From NCBI GenBank assembly GCA_905221605.1, contig CAJNDS010000465.1, forward strand, positions 1-64,000: 64,000 nucleotides of DNA. The letters are read 5' to 3'. A program made the translations under genes and the position numbers. This DNA comes from Symbiodinium natans (taxonomy: Eukaryota > Sar > Dinophyceae > Suessiales > Symbiodiniaceae). The notes below the pieces were generated by a model. It saw only the letters and a list, made by a program, of their open reading frames with translations, was not told the DNA's origin and did not search any database. Below are positions 1-11,600 of this stretch, one piece after another. Within the stretch, counting starts at the first letter, position 1; each line of letters starts with the position of its first letter.

Positions 1-2880
1 GCAGCAATGACCTGCATCCTGAGGACTCAATGACCTGCGTCCTACACACTAACCATGATTCTAAACCTTAATTGTGCACTCACACGCACGCTACCGCCGC
101 GCCCCGGTTGCCACCCCCAGGCGCAGTGATGACCTGCATCCTAAGGACTCAATGACCTGCATCCTACACACTAACCCTGATTCTAAACCTTAATTTTGGA
201 CTCACAGGCACGCTACCGCCGCGCCCCGGTTGCCACCCCCAGCCGAAGCGGAGGGCGGGGAACCGTTTTAGAATTTCCCTTTTCGGGCGCAGCGATGACC
301 TGCATCCTAAGGACTCAATGACATGCATCCTACTATACACTAACCCTGAGTCTAAGCTTTAATTGTGCACTCACAGGCACGCTACCGCCGCGCCCCGGTT
401 GCCGCCCCCAGCCGAAGCGGAGGGCAGGGAACCGTTTTAGAATTTCTCTTTTCGGGCGCAGCAATGACCTGCATCCTAAGGACTCAATGACCTGCATCCT
501 ACACACACTAACCCTGCTTCTAAACCTTAATTTTGCACTCACAGGCACGCTACCGCCGCGCCCCGGTTGCCACCCCCAGCCGAAGCGGAGGGCGGGGAAC
601 CGTTTTAGAATTTCCCTTTTCGGGCGCATCGATGACCTGCATCCTAAGGACCCAATGACCTGCATTCTACACACTAACCCTGATTCTAAACCTTAATTGT
701 GCACTCACACGCACGCTACCACCGCGCCCCGGTTGCCACCCCCAGCCGAAGCGGAGGGCGGGGAACCGTTTTAGAATTTCCCTTTTCGGGCGCAGCAATG
801 ACCTGCATCCTAAGGACTCAATGACCTGCGTCCTACACACTAACCATGATTCTAAACCTTAATTGTGCACTCACACGCACGCTACCGCCGCGCCCCGGTT
901 GCCACCCCCAGGCGCAGTGATGACCTGCATCCTAAGGACTCAATGACCTGCATCCTACACACTAACCCTGATTCTAAACCTTAATTTTGCACTCACAGGC
1001 ACGCTACCGCCGCGCCCCGGTTGCCACCCCCAGCCGAAGCGGAGGGCGGGGAACCGTTTTAGAATTTCCCTTTTCGGGCGCAGCGATGACCAGCATCCTA
1101 AGGACTCAATGACCTGCATCCTACACACTAACCATGATTCTAAACCTGAATTGTGCACTCACACGCACGCTTGGTTGCCACCCCCAGCCGAAGTGGAGGG
1201 CGGGGAACCGTTTAGGAATTTCCCTTTTCAGGCGCAGCGATGACCTGCATCCTAAGGACTCAATGACCTGCATTCTACACACTAACCCTGATTCTAAACC
1301 TTAACTGTGCACTCACACGCACGCTACCGCCGCGCCCCGGTTGCCACCCCCAGCCGAAGCGGAGGGCGGGGGACCGTTTTGCAATTTCCCTTTTCGGGCG
1401 CAGCGATGACCTGCATCCTATAAGGACTCAAGGACCTGCATTCTACACACTAACCCTGATTCTAAACCTTAATTGTGCACTCACACGCACACTACCACCG
1501 CGCCCCGGTTGCCACCCCCAGCCGAAGCGGAGGGCGGGGAACCGTTTTAGAATTTCCCTTTTCGGGCGCAGCAATGACCTGCATCCTAAGGACTCAATGA
1601 CCTGCGTCCTACACACTAACCATGATTCTAAACCTTAATTGTGCACTCACACGCACGCTACCGCCGCGCCCCGGTTGCCACCCCCAGGCGCAGTGATGAC
1701 CTGCATCCTAAGGACTCAATGACCTGCATGCTACACACTAACCCTGATTCTAAACCTTAATTTTGCACTCACACGCACGCTACCGCCGCGCCCCGGTTGC
1801 CACCCCCAGCCGAAGCGGAGGGCGGGGAACCGTTTTAGAATTTCCCTTTTCGGGCGCAGCGATGACCAGCATCCTAAGGACTCAATGACCTGCATCCTAC
1901 ACACTAACCATGATTCTAAACCTGAATTGTGCACTCACACGCACGCTACCGCCGCGCCCCGGTTGCCACCCCAAGCCGAAGCGGAGGGCGGGGAACCGTT
2001 TTAGAATTTCCCTTTTCGGGCGCAGCGATGACCTGCATCCTAAGGACTCAATGACCTGCATCCTACACACTAAACCTGATTCTAAGCCTTAATTGTGCAC
2101 TCACGGGCACGCTACCGCCGCGCCCCGGTTGCCACCCCCAGCGGAAGCGGAGGGCGGGGAACCGTTTTAGAATTTCCCTTTTCGGGCGCAGCGATGACCT
2201 GACTCAATGACCTGCGTTCTACACACTAACCCTGATTTTAAACTTTAATTGTGCACTCACAGGCACGCTACCGCCGCTGACCTGCATTCTGATTCTAAAC
2301 CTTAAGTGTGCACTCACAGGCACGCTACCGCCACGCCCCGGGCGCAGCCATGACCAGCATCCTAAGGACTCAATGACCTGCATCCTACACACTAACCCTG
2401 ATGCTAAACCTTAATTGTGCACTCACACGCACGCTACCGCCGCGCCCCGGTTGCCACCCCCAGCCGATTCGGAGGGCGGGGAACCGTTTTAGAAGTTCCC
2501 TTTTCAGGCGCAGCGATGACCTGCATCCTAAGGACTCAATGACCTGCATTCTACACACTAACCCTGATTCTAAACCTTAACTGTGCACTCACACGCACGC
2601 TACCGCCGCGCCCCGGTTGCCACCCCCAGCCGAAGCGGAGGGCGGGGAACCGTTTTACAATTTCCCTTTTCGGGCGCAGCGATGACCTGCATCCTATAAG
2701 GACTCAACGATCTGCGTCCTACACACCAACCATGATTCTAAACCTTAACTGTGCACTCACACGCACGCTACCGCCGCGCCCCGGTTGCCACCCCCAGCCG
2801 AAACGGAGGGCGGGGAACCGTTTTAGAATTTCCCTTTTCGGGCGCATCGATGACCTGCATCCTAAGGACCCAATGACCTG
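1..2880. repeat. Satellite array, ~167-bp unit with 776-bp higher-order repeat
   Basis: The segment is built from near-identical units of about 165-169 bp. The word aaccgttttagaatttccc recurs (last base sometimes changed) at 261, 430, 598, 764, 1052, 1206, 1372, 1540, 1828, 1994 and 2160. Some intervals are 288 bp because an internally deleted unit of about 120 bp is inserted. The pattern of full and short units repeats with a 776-bp period: 792 matches 1567, and the block 955-1158 matches 1731-1934. Each unit has a GC-rich part and an AT-richer part. Short frames open on both strands only because the unit lacks some stops. No gene is supported. The array runs off the left edge of the window. 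Confidence 0.93.
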
Positions 2881-4090
2881 CATCCTACACACTAACCATG
2901 ACTAAAAACCTTAATTGTGCACTGACACGCACGCTACCGCCGCGCGATGACCTACGCGGAAGGTGGGAAACCGATTCAGAATTGTCTTTTTCGGACGCAG
3001 CGCTGCGGCAGTAGATGCGCTGGACAAGTATTACGTCGCACTGGCTTGAGCTTAAACTCGATGATCTGCATCCTAAGGACTCGATGTCCTGCTTTCTAAA
3101 CTCTAACTCTGATTCCAAACCTTAGCTGTGCATTCACACGCACACTATGGCCGCGCCCCGGTTGCCACCCCCAGCCTCACCGGAGGGCGGGGAACCGTTT
3201 TAGCATTTCCCTTTTCGGGCACAGCAAGGACCTGCATCCTAAGGAATCGATGACCGACATCCTAAACTCTAACCCTGATTCTAAACCTTAACTGTGCATG
3301 CACACGCACGCTTCGGCCGTGCCCAGCTGCCACCCCGGCCTACGCAAGGTAAGAAACCGATTCAGAATTTCCTTTTTCGGACGCGGAGGGCGGGGAACCG
3401 TTTTAGAATTTCCCTTTTTGGGCGCAGCGATGACCTGCACCCTAAGGACAGTGGCCTGCATCCTAAACACTCTCATTTAAACTTTAACCGTTGATTTGCA
3501 CGCAGTCTACCGACGTGTCCCGGAAACCGATGCAGAATTTCCCTTTTCGGACGCAGAACTGCAGCAGTATATGTGCTGGAATAATATTACGTGATGCTAA
3601 TTTGGGCCTAAACTCGATGACCTGCATCCCAAGGAATCGATGACACGCATCCTAAACTCTAATCCTGATTCCAAACCTTTACCGTGCGTTCACACGCACA
3701 CTGCCGACGAGCCCCGGTTGCCACCCCGGGGAACCGTTTCAGAAATTGCTCGATGACCTGCATCCTCAGGAATGGATGACCTACATCCTAAACTCTAACC
3801 CTGATTCTAAACCTTGACTGTGCATTCCCACGCGCGCTACCGCCGCGCCCTGGTTGCCGCTCCCAGCCGCTGAGCCTAGAGGAAGGCGATAAATCATATT
3901 ATCCTTGTCAGGCGATGTCGGGGGCAGCGACGACCTGCATCCTAAGGAATCGATAACCGACATCCTAAATTTTAACCGTGATTCCAAACCTTAACCGTGC
4001 ATTCACACGTACGTTACCGCTGCGTTCCTGTTGCCACCCCCAGCCTAAGCAGAGGGCGGGGAACCGTTTTAGAATTGACTTGATGACCTG
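2881..4090. repeat. Degenerate edge of the satellite array
   Basis: The same motifs as in the left array continue with growing divergence and loss of period: the 'cctgcatcctaaggaatcga' box, the 'ccctgattctaaacctta' box, the 'cggttgccacccc' box and 'gaaccgtttt'. Some copies have a variant tail with 'gacgcagcgctgcggcagta' that the clean units lack. This looks like an older array margin. The stretch 4,091-4,258 after it has no recognisable feature. Confidence 0.85.
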
Positions 4091-4258
4091 CATCCTCAGG
4101 AATGAATGGCCTACATGTTTTGCACTCAGACGGGCATGTCGAAATAAAAATGTTTTGGCTTCGCAATCTCAGACTCTCAGACTCTCGCACGCAATGCGTC
4201 CTGTACACTGTACAAAAAGTATCTGACCTGAAACAAAGTTAAGTGCAACGCAGCCACC

Positions 4259-5625
4259 TTACTGGCATGCTGTTGGCACACGGGTCTTGCGGCGTCCTGG
4301 GCGAATCAAAGGCGCTACGACGCGGAGTGCAAAGGGATGGCGTCTCGTTCGCTGCCTTTTCGGCGGCGGAGGAATTGCGGCGCTAGGCCGCTTAAGAATA
4401 TTCGGAAGCGGTTTTGGCGCTGCCTTGACACGTGCTTGAGTAGCCTTGACTGCTGCCCGAGTAGCCTTGCGCTGCTCTGCGCCAGCAAGCAATGCTTTTT
4501 TCGGCATACGCTCATGTTGTTTCAGATCGGCACACCATTTCTTCCAGGTGGTGGCATCCCATATGTCCGCCATGCCAATCAGACGATGCGCTATTTGCTT
4601 CTGTGTATTTTGGCGTTGCAAAGGATGGTACAATGACATATTATGGCTACCAAGTTTCACGAATTGAAAGAAAAGAAGCTTGGTTTCTAGCGTGGAGCGA
4701 TGCATAGCCACCTGAGTTCTCACTTGTTTATCAGACAAAGAACTATTCTAAGCTCTGTCGCGATGAATAAAGAGAAAAATGCAAAATTTTCACCGAGAAA
4801 CAATCTCATGAAACCAGCTATTCAGCTCGTGATGAAGTGACTCATTAGATGTCGTACCGCTAGGCAGCAACGGTGTCTGAGAAGGCAAACAGACATGCCG
4901 ATATCGGGTGTCGTTGAAGAGCCACTGGATTTTCACTGGAGATGTAAGATTAATCAGAAGACGATGTAACGTTGGGCCCGAGAAAGTGGTTTTTGTGAGT
5001 TCGTCCTGAAACAAAGCACATATAGCAGCCATGGCTTCCAGGAATTGTGCTTCTGTTCGCCAAGGACTGTCGGGGTCCAAGTTCTGCAGCACGTGTACTG
5101 CTTCAGCCTCAGGCATACTTGCGTCAGAAATCAACGCCGACAGTCTCTTTTCTTCAGCTGTGTAAGAAGGCTTCTGCTGTCCAGTGTACATAGGTCCCCA
5201 GGCAGCTGCCGGGCATCCTGCCTGTATATTGCGAAACTTATTCATCACGGTAGCTAACCATCTGCTGCCTGTGGTTTTCTTGTTGCTGAAGTTCTGCTCG
5301 TAAACCATCACGATATGCATCGCATCCAAACCAAGGGATTGTAGATTCGAAAACGTATTCTTGAGTGTCGCTAAAAGCTCGACGCTCGGTGCATCGGAAG
5401 CAATGTGAATAACTTGCGCTCGTTGGGACGGTGACAATAGACTGGCTAAGGCAGTCGAAATCACTGGGGAGCCTTCTGATCGAACGCCGCACAGGCCGAC
5501 TACAGCATTCGTTCGTCCGCGAACCGTTAGAAGTTTGTAGGCAGCTTCGGAATCTGTAATGGCTGCAGCGTCACGCACGTCTTGACTGCTGTTGAAATGC
5601 GCCTGACCAATAACTTTCATCATGC
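4259..5625 (-). CDS. Exons 4 and 5: DDE-transposase-like core and basic tail
   Basis: Exon 4 (5,625-4,802) continues the DDE-like region after the GC-AG intron: MMKVIGQAHF, a VRG-R-TNAVVG strand, D2899 in IASDAP, D2922 with H2925 in GLDAMH, and E3083 in TSNESLHHE, which resembles the third-acid helix of MULE-type transposases (N-x-E-x-x-N/H). Exon 5 (4,711-4,259) follows a 90-bp GTTTCT..CTCAG intron and adds HRSTLETKL, KLGSHN and ALYHP-like helices, then a Lys/Arg/Pro-rich tail with PKRQRTRR, a likely nuclear signal or DNA-binding tail. The exact second Asp is uncertain. I do not recognise the transposase superfamily; MULE-like or KDZ-like are possible. Confidence 0.62.
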
Positions 5626-8600
5626 CTTGCATGACTTCTGAACCCCTCCTAAAAGTTTAACTTTTAGGCTCCTTATTGTAGTTCCCACCATGCCCAAAAA
5701 AGTTAAAGTCCTAAGAGCCAACCAGAAGAGAACCAAGATGCATTTCACAGTCGCGTCAATGCTCAAGTACTGGAACTCCGTATGATCTTCGCATTCTTGT
5801 AAAAGCGTTTGAACTCTGGATTTGATCTGTGGTGATTGGACTATGTCCTCCAACACGTTGCACCAGAATGAATGGCTTGCTTCTGGCAACATAGAACACA
5901 ATGCCCCGTGGTCGCGCGCAGAAGAGGATGTGAAAGCTGCTGCAATCTGTCGAAAGGACGCGCGGCTGGCCACGGCGTTGCACATAAATTCATTCGCAAA
6001 TCCTTGGTTGTAATATACATTGCCAACGCGTCGCAAATCCTTCGCTGCCTTGATTTTCGACAAGGACATAAAGTATGGACCCTTCGCGCTCAAGCACATA
6101 CGTATCTCCTTGTCGATAATGTTTCTTTTCGAAGAACAACCAGGCTTGACTTGACACCTGAGAAGCTCGGCTGCACGTTGAATATAGTTACCATGAACAG
6201 CCTTGCGCGCAGCATCGTCATCGTACATGGCAGCAATAATGCGAAGCTGCTTCGTACCGGATGCCACGAAGCGCTTGCTTTCGCTGTGATGTTTTGTGAG
6301 ATGTGTCAGCAAATAACTTCTTTTATCGAAGCGTCGCCATGGGCATAAAGGGCAGACCTGCGACCCGAAGCTTGATCCTTTGTTCTGTTGAACTTTCGCA
6401 ATGAGGTTCTTGACTTCATCTTTGAGGAGCTCTCGTAGATGCATTCCAACCTGAACGTCGGCTTCGGTCGCTTCGCTACCGGCCCCTGAAGCTCCAGCTT
6501 GAGAATCCATCCGATCCTTCGAACTGGCGCCTGCGACAAGATCCAGCAGCTGCTGCTCTCCAGCAACTGCTGTTGGCTCCGTACTTTGGACACAGAAAAA
6601 GACAATGCTGCATGCTTCGCAAGACTCATCAAGAATTTCCTGCAAGGCAGGAGCAGGCATCATGTACACTTTGCGCTCGTGGAAGACTTGAAGTTGCTTA
6701 TCTGGTAGGACTTTCGCACCAAAGCATTGCGGGGCACTGCCAACGTTAGCGTGCACAAGAAAATCCGTTCCTGGCAGTGAAGGCAGCGTAAAGCATGGCC
6801 GAAGGAAGCGCTGATTGCATTTTGTCCAGTCCTTGTAGCATCTGTAGCCACCTTGCTCTGCGCGAGTGTTCGCTTGGTTGACTGTCCGCAATGCCTCCTC
6901 CACAAAACGCCAGGCTTGTGTCACACAGGCGTACGCGAAAGGTATGCAGTTACCAGGCGATGAGAGTAGCGTCAACATTGTCTCATCAGCAGCGTCCACA
7001 CGCAGAGACGTGCCTTCTAACTCCGACAACCTTTGCGCCAGTGACCTGAAACGCTTTTCAGTAATGGTGATCTGAAAGCCAGTGCGTTCGAAAATTGCGG
7101 CTTCTGCTACAAGAGGAAAGCTTTTCATGTCGTTTTTTTCTTGGACAGCCTGCACAATCTCAGTCGACAGTAGAACACCATCGAAGTGTAAGGAAATGTG
7201 CTTGCGCGACACCTCAACATCTGCAACTAGATCCAAGATGCTGCTCAGACAAAGGTCTTCTGCAGCGTTCCACCAATAAGCAAAGACCGTTGCTTCTGGC
7301 CAACTGCTTTGCTTTAGAGCGGCAGCACCATCTTTCGCGCTCAGGTAAAGATCTGGACACTGACTCCGAGCAAGCCAACGCAAGCAGCGGCTTTCTTTAG
7401 ATAGATCATGCAAAAATTTCTGACCAGTCTCGCAAATATCATCGGCTGAGGACAGAGCTCGACCGCAAGCTACCTGAAGAAGAAGAGCTTTTCCTCTGGT
7501 CTGGCTGCACTGCAGGATCTCTGCGCAAACCTTCTCTCTAGTCTTAGCCACAGCACGCCAAGCTGCTAAGTCTTTCAGTGTTTTATGATAGGCCACGCCG
7601 AGTTTGTCAACCATCTGAACCACGATGGTGAACATGCTTGCGTGGAAATCGAAATCCCGTGTGTTCTTGCAAACAATATTGCGAAAAACCCTTGAGAAAC
7701 TTTGCGCGCCGAACCCATCCACCATGCGCCGACAGCGGTGTTGAAGCTTGTACGAATAGGTACGCTGCATAACCATCTCTAATAGTTCCACATCTTGTTC
7801 CACACACTTCTGCATGTCATCGAAAAGTTGTTGCTCCATGCGAAGGCGGGCGCCCATTGTCTGTATCATGTTTTCTTGATTCTCCTGGACTGTACGTTGT
7901 ACTTTTGTAGGTGCACCTGCACCGCTGGCTTTGCTTTTCTTCAAGTCGTTCAACCTTTTTTTATGGGCTTGCAGCAAAACTTTGTCATTTGCAAGACGTC
8001 CTTTGTGTTCGAGCATGTGTTGGCGCAATGCCTCACAGTCGTAAACTTCTGGGAAAACTGTGCAGCCGTGATGATCCATATTGACCACCTCCTTCATGGA
8101 CTTCTCTGTGTGGATTTGCGGCGCAAAGATCTCGGTAAGACCTTGTTTTTGAAGAGTCAAAGTGCTTTGGAGCATGAGCTTGTTGTCAGCCAGCGCTTTG
8201 AGAATGTTCTCTGCATCTTGACGACTAAACGCTTTCCAAAAATGTTTGCCCTTGACCGTTTTTATCTGGGAAGGCGTGCACCAGTCTTTATTGACATCGA
8301 TCATCCAAGCCTCAATCTCATCTGCCTGTTGTTGTAAGAGCCGTAAGACTTCTGGATCTACTTCCTGGCCTGCGCCGTCTGTTTCAGGTAGATCGCTCGT
8401 CACCGAGCCGGGAAGCCGAGAACTGTCCCGGTTTTCTGACGTGTCAGGAGGTTTGAGTCCACACGCTTCCCGGACACACGCTTCTGTGAGACCCTCATCC
8501 TTCTTACCGACAACATAGTCCTCCAGGCAGCTTCTGCAGTCTGCGGCGCTGTGTCTGCAAGCGTAATTCCACACAGCTCTCAGAGTGACGAGACACGCAG

Positions 8601-11600
8601 GTTTCGATCGCAGAAAGTCTTTCAACGTCGGATCTTTAGGAAAAATGCCTTTCTTCTCTGGCTCTTTCACTTGGTTCGTTGTGTCCTTCAACTCCAAGAA
8701 CAAAGCCTTGTAGCGCACAGCTAACGATCGTCGAAATAAGGAGTTGAAAGTCTCTTCGCTGATGCCAAAGAACCTTTGCTGGTGAGGTTCATGCTTGAAG
8801 GTGTGGGTCGACAGTTCAGAAAACAGTGTGACCACTAACTTGCAGGCAAGTGACCTCGGCAACATGTTAAACTCGAACCGCTTCCAACCACGGAGCTCCA
8901 CAAGTCGTGTCTCGATTGCGTATGGCAATCTTTCAGGAAGCTTGTCTGCCGACATGTGCTTCTTGTACACGTCCTCACGCATGCCTCTACGGCTGCCTTG
9001 CACCGACTCCTGGCCAGTAACGACAAGTTTTCCTAGAAGTGACGCAGCCTGCTTGCGCATCTCCTCGTCAGAATAATAAATATTCATGTCCAAGCACGCG
9101 TGAAAACTCCCGAGAATTGCTTCCAAGTGCGCGGTCTGCAGGCTCTGCCCCACCCCACCAGAGCCAATTCCCCAGAAGGCTCGATCAACGTTTTCTCCTC
9201 GAATAGCTAGAGTTAGTGCTGACATAAAACAGTCAAAGGCTTCTCCATTGTTCCAATAAGTTGTGTACCAGAAATGTTGGACTCGCTGCTTGACATCGTC
9301 AGGCACCGGATCCAGCAGCCGGTGTGGCAGGAAAGTGTATATGTTGTTCGAGCCGGCCTTCTGCAATTGCTGCAAGCCTTTCTCTTTCTCAAAGACCAGG
9401 CAGGCATCTAAAGTGCAAAATCCAGCCTGTCGAGGATCATCAATAGAACACCACTACACATAGTACTTAATCAAATAGTCTTGCAGCAGTGAGGTTTGCC
9501 TTAGCAGAGACTGATGTGGAATGTACAGTGTTTCACTTACGAAGTTGCCAGCGAAATGACGTGCAGCTAAGATACAGTTTGACGTACAGCTTTCCAACAG
9601 TGCTCGCCATGACCTGTGTCCATGGCTTGTTCTCATCCTCTGAATCATCCCGGTTTTCATTTTCCACGTCCGCCCTTGTTTTGCGGCGCTTCGCAGCGTG
9701 AGGATTACCGCAAATAGCAGCTCTTTCGCATTCTTGAAGAAGGAAATCTGCGTTGTCGTTCCGACCCTGCAACAAGACTGATACTGCTCGGATGATAGAG
9801 TCCGGGGTGCGCAGTGTTCCAGTCGGTAGGAGTCTGTACAAACCTTCAAGGAAGAGCAAAAACTTTTTGCATCTGGCAAGGACACCCTGAGGAATAACGC
9901 CGTTGTACACGGCCCAGTGGCCATGTTCACTCAGAAAGAAACACTGGCCGTTATGAGCTCGCACATGTCGAGAACTTCCCTCAATAAGCTCAAGAAAAAG
10001 AACTTCCTCTCGACGTGAGATGTCCAGTAAACGCAAGCGATGCACAGAGATAGCTCCTTGCACAACATGCTGGAGGGGCTCCGGCCACGAGGAAGAGTCA
10101 GAATGCGCGGCAACAAGTTCTTGAACTTCTTGGATGTCATGGAGAATACTGCCTTGTTGCGACTGCGGAAGGTCTGGAACAACACCGTTCAGCAAAAATG
10201 CGTCGTCAATCTCAAGAATTTTGGCGACATGGTCGCGCCGCCCACTTGAACCCACCCTGCAACACTCAGGTGACGGTACAAGTGCATCCTCAAACTCCTG
10301 CTCGATGCGTTGCGTGAAGGAGTCCGCCTCACTGGCTTGACTGGGCGCCGCTGCCCCTCCACGGAAATCTCTCTCTTTTTCACCAGCTTGGTTTGCCAAA
10401 CGGTTTCGCTGATATGTCATGATAGCATTTGCCTCCGCTTGCATGTCCGGGACCTTGTCAACAAATGTGCTACTGTCGGGATGGAAAGACACGATATGCA
10501 TTCCAACGACACGCAGGTTGTAATATCTCTCCAAGATGAATTTGTACAGATTAAGTTGCAGTCGGTAATGCCAGAGCGATGCATCCGGGACATGGTGCAT
10601 GGGCGACTTCATGAACTTGCCGAACGAGTTGTGCTTCTCACACAACTTGTTAGCACGCTTCCAGTCAAACAAGACCAGAGCGCCATCGGGCGCACGTGCC
10701 ACAAAATCTATTGAGCCTGCAAGAGATTCTTCAGAAGCGTATATCTTCCATTCGGTGCGAAACGCAGAATTGTTCCCGAATCCGCCCTCAGCGACAAACC
10801 GCAAAAACTTTGCTACCTCCAAGCTGCAAGAAGTGACACAGCCGCCATTAAGCAGACATTCTATCTGCGCATGCATCCAAGTTCCTCGCGCCGCACCAAC
10901 GCGGCGTGCTTGCGCCCAAAGGTGGCATATTTCTGAGGAAGTCATAGAAACGATATCCGCCAGTTCGTTGTAGACGGCATCGGAATAAATCATGGACCGA
11001 ACGAGATTGGCAACTGCAGCGCGATCATGCGGCAGCTGTTGCAACAAACTGACCAGTTGTTCCGTGCCGGGAATTTGTTGCAGAATCTGCAGAAGCTCCA
11101 GCGATGCATACGGCTTCACGTATGCAGCACGAGGCCAATTACTCCCTTGACGCATGCTCCTGATGACGTCTTGCTCTTTAAATCCGCCAGTAAGCAAATG
11201 AATCAAGCCAGTTACTGAAATGTTAACACTTTCATTCTTCCAATAGTAGCGATGCCCTTCCTCTTGGAAGACCAAATGTTGATCACGCTCATGACTGTGC
11301 AAGATACTGAGATGATCAAAGATAGGAGGTACTTTGAGATGCTCCACATCAAAAATCACAGGCGTGCATGTCAGCACTGGCCTGGGCAAACTCGACAGCC
11401 GGATTTGCGGCGGCAAAAGGTTTTCCAGCCCATGATCACACAGAGATGTTAATCCTGGCGGAGGCGACGTGGCTGGAAAAGTGGAGAACTCCGTGCTGGC
11501 CAAGACTTTCTTCGCGCGAAGCACATGCTCATTGTAGTCCCATTCGTCAGACTCTGGTTCGGATACATGCACTTCGGACCTTCGACACAGCTTGTTGAAG

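Noticed and set aside
1-2880. Regularly spaced repeat that might suggest a CRISPR array
   Set aside because: Units are ~167 bp, conserved along their whole length and lack short direct repeats alternating with unique spacers; the setting is eukaryotic.
333-3118. Recurring short proteins rich in Arg/Gly (about 60-113 residues) on the minus strand
   Set aside because: They are translations of the satellite unit, repeat with its period and change frame between copies; no gene is implied.
7795-8337. Plus-strand frame of 180 codons inside exon 3
   Set aside because: It is the antisense shadow of the giant gene, Cys/Phe/Leu-rich from reversed codons.
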